Notes: generated by a model from the sequence alone, not told the origin. A stretch of DNA of 64,000 bases from G963422705 sp963422705 (GCA_963422705.1 OY730443.1:3844001-3908000); one strand, 5' to 3'; shown: positions 32,454 to 42,332, numbered from the stretch's first letter. Numbers and translations are program-made.

Positions 32454-33545
32454 TTACGTCAACTCTCTGAAGTCGGGGACTTCAACGGGGACACCCCCGT
32501 TCGCGATGGATTGTTCCGATACCAATCCCGGTACCGTGAAATCTAAGGCTGTATAGACATCAAGCGGCGGGGTAGTGTCGTTCAGGATACTATCAACAAA
32601 ATCGCGTACCTTAAAATACTCACCCAGTTCACCGGCCGTTTTGGCTTCGGCAGGCGGGTTCTTCCAGCGCGCCGGCAAGAAGTCAGACTCAAATTGAGAT
32701 AGCGGCGCCCACGTTTCAGAACCACCCATCTCCGAAAACCAGACTTTCGGGGCAGCTCCAGAACCACGGGAGCTCTCATAGCATCCTTTTGTGCCTTGTA
32801 GACTAAAATAGGAATTTGCAGGGCGATTTGAGAGCATGTCAATCCGAATTTTTATCAAGCCGCCGCTCCCCGTTTTGCAAAGCATCAGGACGGTGTCCTC
32901 CATTGCATGCTCCGCATCGGTGTGCACCCCGGTACCGAGACAACAAACGCTGACAACACGCTCATTGAACCACTGCAGCACAGGCCCGAGGCTGTGTGTC
33001 GCATAGTTACAGCGATTGATGCCGACTTGCCAATAATAACGCCAGGTGGGATTACCTGTTGCATCGTGGTGAAGAGACTTGACGTTGTGGACGTACTCTC
33101 CTTCACCGAAATAGACGGCACCAAACATACCCGCTTCTACCATGCTTCGGATGAGTACATTCGCGCGTGAATAGCACGTGTTTTCAGCCATCGTATATTT
33201 CGCGTTACCGCCTCTCACTGCACGCACAAGCTCATAGCATTCGTCGAGTTTTACCGCCGCAGTTACCTCACTTATGACATGCTTGCCCGATGCTAATGCC
33301 TCAACGGCTTGCGGCACATGCAGATTCTCAGGGGTGCCAAGAACAACCAGCTCAACCTCGTCAAGCATTTTTGTGTAATCCGAAAACTGCAACGGAATAT
33401 TAAAACGTTCCGCCGCCCTTTTTCGTGTCGATTCGTTAATATCACACACGGCTACAACTTCGGTTTCTGCAATTGCCGTAAAGGGCTGCACGTAAGAGCT
33501 CCCTCGGTGTGCACCTACAATTCCGACTCTGATTTCATCTGGCAT
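32454..33545 (-). CDS. Gfo/Idh/MocA oxidoreductase, GH109-like
   Basis: The 363-residue protein has an N-terminal Rossmann domain (VGIVGAHRGSSYVQPF, AEVVAVCDIN-like strand) with VISEVTAAVKLDE in place of the usual EKP motif. The central MAENTCYSR and THSLGPVLQWF are features I associate with the GH109 glycosidase branch, which uses NAD during hydrolysis of glycosides. This assignment is tentative; a plain sugar dehydrogenase is possible. GGAGGAG lies just upstream of ATG 33545. It is divergent from the DUF1156 methylase gene. Confidence 0.8.
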   Translation of the reverse strand: MPDEIRVGIVGAHRGSSYVQPFTAIAETEVVAVCDINESTRKRAAERFNIPLQFSDYTKMLDEVELVVLGTPENLHVPQAVEALASGKHVISEVTAAVKLDECYELVRAVRGGNAKYTMAENTCYSRANVLIRSMVEAGMFGAVYFGEGEYVHNVKSLHHDATGNPTWRYYWQVGINRCNYATHSLGPVLQWFNERVVSVCCLGTGVHTDAEHAMEDTVLMLCKTGSGGLIKIRIDMLSNRPANSYFSLQGTKGCYESSRGSGAAPKVWFSEMGGSETWAPLSQFESDFLPARWKNPPAEAKTAGELGEYFKVRDFVDSILNDTTPPLDVYTALDFTVPGLVSEQSIANGGVPVEVPDFRELT

Positions 33546-33798
33546 GTGGTTACTCCTCCGGGTAAAAATGTCCTAACATCTTTTGATTCACAGAAAATGC
33601 AAGAGACGGGTTCCCCAGGAATCCACTCAAAAAATAAAAAAACTGCACAAACCGTGAAAGATATGTCACACTATACAGCAGAATCTAATTTTTTTCAAGG
33701 ATAGGAAAAATAGAAGCGAAAAGATTTACACGGGGCTTAAGGAGAAATCCACGAGCAGACTCTCGCCGAAAAACACCGCTTTGCTTTATCAAGATGCT

Positions 33799-33827
33799 TT
33801 GACAAAGAAGTGCTTATCAGATATAAT
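33799..33827 (+). promoter_or_regulatory. Consensus sigma-70 promoter of the DUF1156 methylase
   Basis: TTGACA (33799-33804) and TATAAT (33822-33827) are both perfect and separated by 17 nt. The start codon lies 45 nt after the -10. The rest of the gap 33546-33798 shows no gene. Confidence 0.82.
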
Positions 33828-33871
33828 CCTACACAATTCTTTTAGGTTCATTTCCGAAGAATGGAGCCCCC

Positions 33872-36508
33872 ATGAACAACAACAGACGCCTCATTGAAGT
33901 TGCCTTCCCCGTCGAAGAGGTTAGCAAACAAGGACGCCGGGATAAAAATAAGCGCCAAATCACCGGCACTCATATCTGGTGGGCGCGCAGGCCGCTTGGC
34001 CCATCACGCGCCACCGCATACGCCGCACTTGTAGACAGTCGCGGCGCCGATGATAAAGAGAAAACGAGAAAGCACAATTTCATCGCTTCTCTCGCCACGT
34101 GGGAAACCGCCCAGAGCCCAATATCGATTAACGAGGCACGCGCACACATCCTCGAATCCCACGACGGAAAAACGCCTACCGTGTTGGACCCGTTTGGGGG
34201 CGGCGGCTCCCTTCCGTTAGAGGCACAACGCCTCGGATGCAAAGCACACTCCTGTGACATCAACCCCGTTGCCGTACTGATTCAGAAATGCACCCTGGAA
34301 TACCCGCAGAAGTATGGACGCCAATTGTCTCTGGATGTGAAAAAATGGGGCGACTGGGTGATTGAACAGGCGACATCCGAATTAGCACCGTTCTATCCAC
34401 CGGAAACCGACGGTTCCACTCCGTATGCCTATATCTGGGCGCGGACGTTGCCGTGTCAAAATCTGGGATGCGGCGCCACCGTTCCGTTAATGAGCCAATT
34501 TTGGCTGTCGAAAAAAGATAACATCGCGCTTTTTCCGTTCGAGGAAGATGGAAGCATCGCCTTCCGTATCGTCGGCGCCACGTATCACCCGATGCCACCC
34601 GATTTTAATCCAGCCAACGGTACGGTGGTGCGGGCTATCGTCACGTGCCCGCTCTGTCACAGCGCCTTTCCGGCAAAAGACACGCGACGCCTCTTTCAAA
34701 ACGGCGCTGCGGGAGAACGGATGATTGCCGTGGTGACGGAACATCCCGACGGGAAAGAGAAACGATACCGCATCGCCACGGACGACGACGTCGCGGTTTT
34801 CAAGCACGCACAAAAACGAAGAAAAGAAAAGTGTCTCACGTTGGTGCTCGACTGGGGATTGTCCCCAGTGCCGGACGAATCCATGCCCCAAATCAGAGGG
34901 GGTGCTGCAGGGAATAGGATTGCAAAATATCACTTTAACACGTTTGGTGAACTCTTCAACGCGCGTCAACAACTGGCGCTCATCACCTTTACTGAGAAAC
35001 TCCGGGCTGCGCATACGGAGATGTGTGCGCAAACGCCCGTTAACAAAGATTACGCCGCCGCCGTCACAACTTGTTTGTCCCTCTGGTTAAACCGCATTGC
35101 AGACACCGGCTCAAACCTTTGTTGGTGGGATAACAGTGGAGGAGCCGTTATCCGTTTGTTTGCGCTACAAAGGCTCTCCATGGTTTGGAGTTATGGGGAA
35201 GCGAATCCGTTGCGTGTCGCCGTGAATCGACTTAAAACCGTTTTAAAACCGATGGAACACCTCTCGCAGATGGACGCGAAACCCGTTGCGATAAAAAATG
35301 CCTCCGCAACGACGCTGCCTTACCCGGACGCCGCTTTCGACGCTATCATAACGGACCCGCCGTATTACGACAACATCGCTTATTCATACCTCTCGGATTT
35401 TTTCTATGTCTGGCTCAAACGCAGTGTCGGACACCTCCATCCAGAGTTATTCGAAACAGCGCTGACGCCGAAAGCCGGCGAAATCGTGGCGTATGGGCAC
35501 CGGAAAGGCGGATTGGCAGCCGGGAAACGCTTCTTTGAAGATGAGCTGTCGAAAGCGTTTGCCGAGATGTACCGGGTGTTAAAACCGGGCGGGATTTCGG
35601 TTATCGTCTATGCCCACAAATCGACTGCCGGGTGGGAGACGTTGATTAACGCCTTGCTGGATTCCGGACTGGTAATCACCGCTGCCTGGCCGGTTGATAC
35701 GGAACTGGACTCTCGCTTTGTGGCGCTAGATGCCGCGGTGCTGGCGTCGAGTATATACATGGTAGCCCGAAAAAGCTCTCGTTTGTCTTTCGGGTTCTAT
35801 AGCGATGTAAAAGAAGAGCTTGAGCATCATCTGACCCTTAAACTGTTCAGACTCTGGGATGACGGCATCTCCGGGGCGGAGCTGTTCATCGCGGCGATAG
35901 GGAGTGGGCTTGAGGTGTATGGCAAATACGAGGAGATTCTCGACAACGATGACACCATAATTCGCGCCGATAGGATGATAGCCGATATCCGTGAAGTCCT
36001 TGAACGGTTGGATAGTGCGTCAGAGGCGGGTGTGGAAGGCACAAAAATGACGCGATTCTATCTGCGGTGGCGCCGCGAACACGGGCTGGCGTCCGTGCCG
36101 TTCGATATCGCGCAAAAACTCGCCCTCTCTCTTGGACTGGAGTTAACCGATGAATGGGGTGAAGGGAGTTTTATCCGCCATGAGAAAGCATTGGTGCGGG
36201 TGCTGGGGCCGCAGGAACGGCGCTATCGGGATGCCCCCGACAGCGACAAACTGAGCGATGAATTGATAGATGTGCTGCATCACGTGTTACACTTATGGCG
36301 CTACAACCAACGCGCTGCGATGATACAGCGTCTCGCGCGCGGACGTGTCGGTTTACAGGAGCTGATATGGCATGTCGCCCAGGCGGTGAGTGTGACGCTG
36401 CCGCTCAATAGTGAGGAGCGGATGTGGTGTGAGGGGTGGTTTGCGGACAAGCGCAGCATTCAAAACGAGGTGATGGCAGTCGTCGCCGCCGCCGGCGAGA
36501 ACCGATGA
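33872..36508 (+). CDS. DUF1156-domain adenine-specific DNA methylase
   Basis: The 878-residue protein is a large DUF1156 DNA methylase. The N-terminal DUF1156 region has IWWARRPLGPSRATAYAAL. The SAM-binding motif is DPFGGGGSLPLEAQRLGC near residue 108 and the catalytic motif is TDPPYYDNIAYSYLSDFF near residue 495. Two cysteine pairs, CQNLGC and CPLCHSAF, may bind zinc. Homologues occur in defence islands with DUF499 ATPases and helicases; none is present here, so this is an orphan. The target sequence is unknown. A perfect promoter precedes it. Its stop overlaps an ATG (ATGA) of the next frame. Confidence 0.9.
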   Translation: MNNNRRLIEVAFPVEEVSKQGRRDKNKRQITGTHIWWARRPLGPSRATAYAALVDSRGADDKEKTRKHNFIASLATWETAQSPISINEARAHILESHDGKTPTVLDPFGGGGSLPLEAQRLGCKAHSCDINPVAVLIQKCTLEYPQKYGRQLSLDVKKWGDWVIEQATSELAPFYPPETDGSTPYAYIWARTLPCQNLGCGATVPLMSQFWLSKKDNIALFPFEEDGSIAFRIVGATYHPMPPDFNPANGTVVRAIVTCPLCHSAFPAKDTRRLFQNGAAGERMIAVVTEHPDGKEKRYRIATDDDVAVFKHAQKRRKEKCLTLVLDWGLSPVPDESMPQIRGGAAGNRIAKYHFNTFGELFNARQQLALITFTEKLRAAHTEMCAQTPVNKDYAAAVTTCLSLWLNRIADTGSNLCWWDNSGGAVIRLFALQRLSMVWSYGEANPLRVAVNRLKTVLKPMEHLSQMDAKPVAIKNASATTLPYPDAAFDAIITDPPYYDNIAYSYLSDFFYVWLKRSVGHLHPELFETALTPKAGEIVAYGHRKGGLAAGKRFFEDELSKAFAEMYRVLKPGGISVIVYAHKSTAGWETLINALLDSGLVITAAWPVDTELDSRFVALDAAVLASSIYMVARKSSRLSFGFYSDVKEELEHHLTLKLFRLWDDGISGAELFIAAIGSGLEVYGKYEEILDNDDTIIRADRMIADIREVLERLDSASEAGVEGTKMTRFYLRWRREHGLASVPFDIAQKLALSLGLELTDEWGEGSFIRHEKALVRVLGPQERRYRDAPDSDKLSDELIDVLHHVLHLWRYNQRAAMIQRLARGRVGLQELIWHVAQAVSVTLPLNSEERMWCEGWFADKRSIQNEVMAVVAAAGENR

Positions 36509-36666
36509 TTTTGATTTCAATTCCACTCTATCATCTTCAAGGGGGCTTAGGTGAAAATGCGTTGAGAAATTGGTGCACTTCCTATAAACTTAAAGGAAGA
36601 CTCGAACGCTATTTTAAATTCAACAAAACATCAGTGCCGGTCGATTCGGCGATAAACTTACGTAAA

Positions 36667-38103
36667 ATGTCGCACAAAACGCTAAACCATCTGCTGATTG
36701 CCCTCATAGTTTTATCTGATTTCTGTCTGGTTGCGACATCAATTGTAGTTTCCTATTGGCTTCGCTTCATCTCTGGCTGGTTTGATATAGTCGCTATCCA
36801 CAAAGGTTCTCCCCCGCCGCTTGAGGACTATTTCCGCCTTATTCCGCTGATGGGTGTTATCTGGTTCTTGACGTTGAAAGGATTGAAACTCTACCGGTTA
36901 GAGAGGAGCGTGACAGCTGAGGCTTTCTTTCGTTTGTGTAAAGCGGGGCTTCTTGCGTTAATTGCGACGTTAGGTGCGATATTTTTCATCTATCACGAGG
37001 CGGCATATTCTCGCTGGGTAATGCTGCTTGCTTCAGGCTTGTGCCTCGTTTGGATGTTCGTTTGCCGGTTCGCGATTTATCGTTTCCGCCAAGCAATCCA
37101 ATCCCAGGGTGTGGGTGTGAGTCGGGTGGCTGTTATGGGCTGGGCGCCCTCTGTCGAAAAATTCATCCGTTGCCTCAAGGAGCGTGAGGGGTATCTATTC
37201 GTTGGTTACATCTGCGTGCCATGTACCTCGCATTCGGCTGCTCCGGCGCCACATTCGGTAATTGGGCGCCCCGAAGACGTGCTGCAATTGATTAAAAATT
37301 ACCGATTGGAGGAGCTCTTCATTACCGAGGCATCTTTTGAAGCGCCCGATATTGGCCCAAAAGGGCGTGGCCTTGCGCATATTCGAAAGATTCTGGATGT
37401 GTGTGAGGGTAGCCCTATTCAGATTAACGTCTTGCCTGCGCTCTCTGGCTTGCACACGGCTCGGGCATCGGTTGCGAGTTTTGAGGGTATCCCGATTATT
37501 CAGTTAAGGGATTCCCCTATTCAGGGATGGCGGGGCCTGGTGAAACGGGCGATAGATATCGTCTTCAGCGCGTTCGCATTAATCGTGTTGAGTCCTTTTC
37601 TACTTGGGATTGCGATTTTAATTCGCTTGACATCCCCCGGTAAGGTGATTTTTCGCCAGGAGCGTATCGGCAAGGCTGGCAAGCGTTTTGAGATTTACAA
37701 ATTCCGCTCGATGCATGTGAATGCGGAGGCAGCCGTCGGGCACGTGTGGGCATCCCCCGATGACGTGCGCCAGACATCATTAGGTAAGTTTCTAAGACGG
37801 TGGAGCTTGGATGAACTGCCGCAGTTCTACAATGTGCTTAAGGGAGATATGAGTCTTGTTGGGCCACGTCCGGAAATGTCTGGATTAATCGATGAGTTTC
37901 GCGGCACCGTTCCGCACTACCTTGCGAGGCAGCGCGTCAACTGTGGGATGACAGGCTGGGCGCAAGTCAACGGATTACGCGGCAATACATCCCTTGAGGA
38001 ACGTATTTGCTACGATAAGTACTATATAGACAACTGGTCCCTCGGCCTGGATATAAAGATTATCTTGAAGACCTTGTGGGCAATTAAAAAGGGTTCCCGG
38101 TAA
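36667..38103 (+). CDS. Exopolysaccharide polyprenyl glycosylphosphotransferase (WcaJ/WbaP type)
   Basis: This enzyme transfers a sugar phosphate to undecaprenyl phosphate, the first step of polysaccharide synthesis at the inner membrane. The 478-residue protein has about four N-terminal membrane helices (residues 5-140), a Rossmann-like middle part, another helix (VFSAFALIVLSPFLLGIAIL) and the Bac_transf catalytic domain. The latter holds FRQERIGKAGKRFEIYKFRS, RRWSLDELPQFYNVLKGDM and LVGPRPEM. I chose ATG 36667, where the first helix starts. An earlier ATG at 36505 overlaps the methylase stop and would add 54 residues. Neither has a good ribosome-binding site. Confidence 0.85.
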   Translation: MSHKTLNHLLIALIVLSDFCLVATSIVVSYWLRFISGWFDIVAIHKGSPPPLEDYFRLIPLMGVIWFLTLKGLKLYRLERSVTAEAFFRLCKAGLLALIATLGAIFFIYHEAAYSRWVMLLASGLCLVWMFVCRFAIYRFRQAIQSQGVGVSRVAVMGWAPSVEKFIRCLKEREGYLFVGYICVPCTSHSAAPAPHSVIGRPEDVLQLIKNYRLEELFITEASFEAPDIGPKGRGLAHIRKILDVCEGSPIQINVLPALSGLHTARASVASFEGIPIIQLRDSPIQGWRGLVKRAIDIVFSAFALIVLSPFLLGIAILIRLTSPGKVIFRQERIGKAGKRFEIYKFRSMHVNAEAAVGHVWASPDDVRQTSLGKFLRRWSLDELPQFYNVLKGDMSLVGPRPEMSGLIDEFRGTVPHYLARQRVNCGMTGWAQVNGLRGNTSLEERICYDKYYIDNWSLGLDIKIILKTLWAIKKGSR

Positions 38104-38110
38104 TATCGAA

Positions 38111-39151
38111 TTAGCCGATTTCTTCAAAATGTTTTCGAACGAATGCCCATGCCGCTGCTTTGTAATACCGGTGGCCTCCTTCCCCGATGAAAAGTTCGCA
38201 CTTATCGGCGACGCTTGCCACCGCATAGATTGCTTTTAGTCGTTGATACGCGAATTTGACTTGTTCAATCGGAAAGATTCCGTCATCCCGCCCAGCGATT
38301 GCACAAAATGGGCGTGGCGCGATTAACCCTGCGACATCGTACATCTCGCCTAACCGCATTAGGCCGGGGACATAGTTACACTCACAGTGGTGAATGGTGC
38401 CAATGCTTCCTTCAAAGGTGCAAAAATAGCAACTCGGTACCGCGACGGCGATGCGGGTTTCACACGCTGCGGCGAAAAGTGAGACAGTCCCGCCGCCCGA
38501 ATTGCCGGTGATAGCGATACGTTGTGAGTCTACCGGTAGGTTTGCTACCGCCCAATCCATCAGGCGTGCGATATCCCATACCCGTTCCCCGATTGGGGTT
38601 CTGCCAACGAGCATGCTATGCACGAGCTCGTTACGGCAGGAATGCGTTTTATGATTCCGTTTATCGGTTTCCGTCCGCGTTTCACCGAATGCACGTGTTG
38701 TCGGCGCGATTGCGATATACCCTTCTTCGGCGGCGGCTTGGCGTGCGATATCGCGTTCACCTTCCAGCATTTCTTTCTTTTCCGCCTCGTCACGCGCGAT
38801 ACCGGCATAAATATGCGGGTGGTTGTGCCCGTGCGGTGCCAGAATCAACGGGAGTTTCCCTTCAACGGTTTTCGGCATCAATAGATAGAAAGGCAGTGGT
38901 ACTGTCGGCTCTACCCACAAATGCCACCTTTCGCGGATATGATTACCCATGTTAAGTGATTCGGAACGTTCCGCTTTCGGTTCATACGCTTGCAAATCCG
39001 ATTCCATATTATCTAAGCCGAGTGCTTCGCGCAGCTTTGGGCGAAAAGCGGCCTGCCATGCGTTCCACCCTTGGCGCGACGTTACCCGAAATTCATAGTC
39101 CCTCGGCACCGATGCGTATAAATTTTCAAAGTGTTTCGAGGCGTTATACAT
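38111..39151 (-). CDS. Alpha/beta hydrolase, acetyl esterase-like
   Basis: The 346-residue protein is an alpha/beta hydrolase with a nucleophile elbow GNSGGG near residue 219, an acid in GRDDGIFP near residue 292 and a His in GEGGHRYY near residue 327. The region PLILAPHGHNHPHIYAG carries the oxyanion-hole segment. It resembles acetylxylan-esterase or Abhydrolase_7 proteins of polysaccharide degraders. No signal peptide is visible, so it acts in the cytoplasm. It is convergent with the sugar transferase (7 nt apart) and divergent from the epimerase. Confidence 0.82.
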   Translation of the reverse strand: MYNASKHFENLYASVPRDYEFRVTSRQGWNAWQAAFRPKLREALGLDNMESDLQAYEPKAERSESLNMGNHIRERWHLWVEPTVPLPFYLLMPKTVEGKLPLILAPHGHNHPHIYAGIARDEAEKKEMLEGERDIARQAAAEEGYIAIAPTTRAFGETRTETDKRNHKTHSCRNELVHSMLVGRTPIGERVWDIARLMDWAVANLPVDSQRIAITGNSGGGTVSLFAAACETRIAVAVPSCYFCTFEGSIGTIHHCECNYVPGLMRLGEMYDVAGLIAPRPFCAIAGRDDGIFPIEQVKFAYQRLKAIYAVASVADKCELFIGEGGHRYYKAAAWAFVRKHFEEIG

Positions 39152-39168
39152 GATAGGTTCTCCTTATA

Positions 39169-39196
39169 TTGACAAAATTTTCAATGCTGCTATAAT
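39169..39196 (+). promoter_or_regulatory. Sigma-70 promoter of the epimerase-oxidoreductase-kinase operon
   Basis: TTGACA (39169-39174) and TATAAT (39191-39196) are both perfect, spaced by 16 nt, with TGC before the -10. The first gene starts about 200 nt later, leaving a long leader (39203-39399) with no gene I can support. Confidence 0.75.
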
Positions 39197-39399
39197 ATAT
39201 GATAATCTCCATGGGTGTCAACAGAATTTGTGTCTGGATAGCGGGCCTGGTTTCTCTGTATCACATGCGTGCAAAATCGCAAAATACCCCGGCGGGAACG
39301 GTTCTTCTCTTGAATTTTCGCGTTGTCCAGATTTGGCACTTCAGCAAATCCACGAAACGGTGGAAGATAAAATGAGCCTAGTGTATGGAAGGATGCTTT

Positions 39400-40287
39400 A
39401 TGAAAGTACTGATAACCGGCGCAAGCGGCAGACTCGGCGAGTTTGTTATCCGTGAATTAATGGGACGGCACTCGCTCGTGCTGATGTCTCGACGCCGCCC
39501 GCCTGATGAATTCTCAGCGTTCCCCTTTATTCAGGGGGACTTGAATAATTTTGAAGATTGTCAACGGGCCGTAGCAGACGTGGACGCAATCCAACATCTC
39601 GGGGCACAGCCCGGGCCAACAGAGCACCCGGATTTACGAGAAGCTGCCGCTGCCAAAGGAATCCGTTTTGATGCAACATTCAAAACGAATATGCTTGGTA
39701 CCTACTACCTCATGCAGGCAGCGATTGAGGCAGATGTTCAAACGGTGGTGATGTCCGGCAGTAATTGCGCGTTAGGACACGGATTCCGTATTAGCAAAAC
39801 CGAAATACCGATAGAATATCTGCCTTTAGACGAGAAGCACCCGTGTTATCCGGAGGATTCCTACAGTTTTTCCAAACGGTGTGGCGAAGCCCTTTTGTTG
39901 AGTTACACGCGGGCATACGGCATCCGCACTTATGTCACCCGGCCCGCCGGTATTTGCCCCGGGGAGAGGCGCGCGCAGATGGCTGCCAATACAAAACCGA
40001 CAACGGGGTGGACACCGTGGCTCTGGTGTTGGGTAGGCAGTGAGGACGTTGCGGGGGCACACCGGTTAATCATGGAAAAGGCTGAAACGTTGCCACCGCA
40101 TGATGTCTATTTTCTTAACGCCGATGATACCTCAGCGGTGGAACCGACGCAGGAGCTCGTGGAACGGTTTAATCCCAAGTTACTTCCTAAAGTCAGAAAA
40201 CTTGATGGGCATCAATCGTTTATCAATTGTGACAAGCTCAAAAATGCTGTGGATTGGACACATAACACATCGTGGAGGCAAACATGA
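39400..40287 (+). CDS. NAD-dependent epimerase/dehydratase family protein
   Basis: The 295-residue protein is an extended short-chain dehydrogenase. It has the Rossmann motif TGASGRLGEF at residue 6, then QGDLNNFED, HLGAQPGP and the active YSFSKRCGE (Y-x-x-x-K) near residue 157. Family members act on nucleotide sugars or sugars such as uronates. Start ATG 39400 has GGAAGGA 6 nt upstream; another ATG five codons earlier has no such site. The stop overlaps the next gene's ATG (ATGA), so translation is coupled. Confidence 0.87.
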   Translation: MKVLITGASGRLGEFVIRELMGRHSLVLMSRRRPPDEFSAFPFIQGDLNNFEDCQRAVADVDAIQHLGAQPGPTEHPDLREAAAAKGIRFDATFKTNMLGTYYLMQAAIEADVQTVVMSGSNCALGHGFRISKTEIPIEYLPLDEKHPCYPEDSYSFSKRCGEALLLSYTRAYGIRTYVTRPAGICPGERRAQMAANTKPTTGWTPWLWCWVGSEDVAGAHRLIMEKAETLPPHDVYFLNADDTSAVEPTQELVERFNPKLLPKVRKLDGHQSFINCDKLKNAVDWTHNTSWRQT

Positions 40288-41360
40288 GTGACAGCGTTCG
40301 GATTGGCGTTGTCGGTGTGGGAAGTATCTCAGTGCGAGGCATTCTTCCCCATCTAACACAAGTCGATGTCCAAGATAGGTTACGAGTGACGGCTGTCTGT
40401 GACCCGGTTCCCGGTAGAGCGCGTGCCGCGTCCGAAAAATTTAATGTCCCACACGCTTATGAAACCTACGAAGCCCTCTTGGCTGATGGGCGTGTAGATG
40501 CGATTAGCATTGCATCGCCAATCGGTTTGCATTATGAACAAGGAAGACTCGCCATCGAACATGGCATTCACGCCCATTTTAATAAGACAATGACGACGAC
40601 GGTTGATGAGGCCGATGAGCTCATCGCCGCCGCGGATGCCAAAGGGGTGAAATTAGTCGCGTCGCCTGGGCAGATGCTGCGTCCCATCAACCAAGAGATT
40701 CGCAAGCTTGTTCAAGACGGTGCGCTTGGAACATTGACATGGGCAGCCACGGGTTCCGCCTTTGGACGTTATCACGAAAACGAATCCGTTCGGCACGGCG
40801 ATGATATGCTCACAAATATTAACCCCGCCTGGTATTTCCGTAAACCGGGTGGTGGCCCGCTTTACGATATGACTGTCTACGGTTTGCATACGATGACGGG
40901 CATCTTGGGCCCCGCGAAGCGTGTCACCGCTTTTTCCGGTGTCCGGCTCAAGGAACGTGAATTTCGCGGTGAGATGCTTCCCTGCGATATGGACGATAAT
41001 ACCTTCATTTTATTGGACTTCGGAGAAGCGTTCTACGGATTTGTCTTCGGTGCGGCGGCCGGCCATAGTATCCGGGGCGGCCTCGCAATTCACGGGACAG
41101 CTGGGAGCATTGAGGGAAATTCGCTTAATGGAAAGCCGATTGACGCGCCGGACATGCAACTCCCGCACGTTGTTGGAACGCATCGCAATATTCAGGAAGC
41201 GCACGTCTATGAGGATATTATGCAGTTAGTGGACTGGATTCAGGAGGATAAGCCTACCATCGTTACGGCGGAACACGCGCGGCACGTGATAGAGATTTTC
41301 GATGCGGGGTATCGCTCGGCACAAACCGGTCAAGCCCAACCCTTGCGGACAACATTTTGA
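40284..41360 (+). CDS. Gfo/Idh/MocA family oxidoreductase
   Basis: The 358-residue protein has a classic Rossmann start (RIGVVGVGSISVRGILPHL), a nucleotide-binding DAISIASPIGLHYEQ and FNKTMTTTVDEA in place of the EKP motif. The C-terminal domain carries AGMRIGVD-like barrel strands and PLYDMTVYGLHTMTGILGP, with the conserved D-x-x-x-H pattern (DMTVYGLH). Its substrate is a sugar or inositol derivative, not further defined. ATG 40284 has GGAGG 5 nt upstream and overlaps the epimerase stop. It is the middle gene of a three-gene operon. Confidence 0.88.
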   Translation: MSDSVRIGVVGVGSISVRGILPHLTQVDVQDRLRVTAVCDPVPGRARAASEKFNVPHAYETYEALLADGRVDAISIASPIGLHYEQGRLAIEHGIHAHFNKTMTTTVDEADELIAAADAKGVKLVASPGQMLRPINQEIRKLVQDGALGTLTWAATGSAFGRYHENESVRHGDDMLTNINPAWYFRKPGGGPLYDMTVYGLHTMTGILGPAKRVTAFSGVRLKEREFRGEMLPCDMDDNTFILLDFGEAFYGFVFGAAAGHSIRGGLAIHGTAGSIEGNSLNGKPIDAPDMQLPHVVGTHRNIQEAHVYEDIMQLVDWIQEDKPTIVTAEHARHVIEIFDAGYRSAQTGQAQPLRTTF

Positions 41361-41375
41361 GGGGATTCAATTCGT

Positions 41376-42332
41376 ATGCCTAAAGCAATTTGTATCGGTG
41401 AGTTGCTCATCGATTTTGTATCAACTGGAATCGATGTAACACTCGCGGCATCGCCGGGGTTTGTCAAAGCCCCCGGCGGCGCGCCTGCTAACGTCGCTGT
41501 CGGATTGGCGAAACTCGGGATTGATACCGGGTTTGTCGGAAAAATCGGTACCGATGCCTTCGGAGACTTCCTAAGAGATACCCTGATACAGAACAACGTC
41601 GATACTTCATACCTTATCGCTAGCGAAACATCTCGCACCACGTTAGCCTTTGTCGCCACCCGTTCTGACGGCATGAAGGACATTACCTTCTATCGCCACC
41701 CGGGCGCAGATATTCAACTTTCACCGGATGAAATAGACACCTCTTATATCGAATCCGCATCACTTTTCCACTACGGTTCCGTCAGCCTCAGCCATTCACC
41801 CAGCCGGGAAGCCACGCTGAAAGCCATTCAATCCGCGAAATCGACTGGCGCGTTTCTTTCCTACGACACGAATTTGCGTTTGATGTTATGGGATAATGCC
41901 CACGATGCCAAGTATTGGATATGGGAGGTGATGCCGGCAGCGGACTTCGTCAAAATTTCCGAGGAAGAATGGGAGTTTATCATGGGGGACGTTGGGTTTG
42001 AACGCGGCGCCGAACGAATTCTTAGCCTTGGCGCCGCCTTGCTTGTCGTAACCTTAGGGGAGCGAGGCTGCTACTACACTAATGGCAGTGCTGAGGGGTA
42101 CAGTGATGGTTTTACCGTTGATGTAGTCGAGCCCCTTGGTGCCGGGGACGCGTTCGTCGCTGCGATGCTGTCTCAACTGATATGTCATGAGAATATTCGC
42201 TCACTCAATCGCTCTCAACTGGATGCAATCATGGGATATGCAAACGCTGCGGGCGCCCTAGCGACACAGCGCGTCGGGGTTATTCCGGCGTTGCCCACGG
42301 ATGCTGAAATTAAGCAATTCCTTCTGGGCTAG
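41376..42332 (+). CDS. PfkB-family sugar kinase (fructokinase-like)
   Basis: The 318-residue protein is a ribokinase/PfkB kinase, phosphorylating a sugar with ATP. It shows GGAPANVAVGLAKLG near residue 33, GKIGTDAFGDFLRDTL, DTNLRLMLW, and the catalytic PLGAGDAFVAAMLSQL near residue 253. The first domain (ICIGELLIDF, PGGAPANVA) resembles bacterial fructokinases. It is the last gene of the epimerase-oxidoreductase-kinase operon, 15 nt after the preceding stop. Likely it phosphorylates the sugar made by those enzymes. Confidence 0.9.
   Translation: MPKAICIGELLIDFVSTGIDVTLAASPGFVKAPGGAPANVAVGLAKLGIDTGFVGKIGTDAFGDFLRDTLIQNNVDTSYLIASETSRTTLAFVATRSDGMKDITFYRHPGADIQLSPDEIDTSYIESASLFHYGSVSLSHSPSREATLKAIQSAKSTGAFLSYDTNLRLMLWDNAHDAKYWIWEVMPAADFVKISEEEWEFIMGDVGFERGAERILSLGAALLVVTLGERGCYYTNGSAEGYSDGFTVDVVEPLGAGDAFVAAMLSQLICHENIRSLNRSQLDAIMGYANAAGALATQRVGVIPALPTDAEIKQFLLG

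Noticed and set aside
36505..36666. 54-residue N-terminal extension of the sugar transferase
   Set aside because: The extension has no family similarity and the first membrane helix begins after Met at 36667; the ATGA overlap keeps it as an alternative only.
33872..38103. Complete defence island of the helicase-methylase-ATPase type
   Set aside because: Only the DUF1156 methylase is present; neighbours are sugar and envelope genes.
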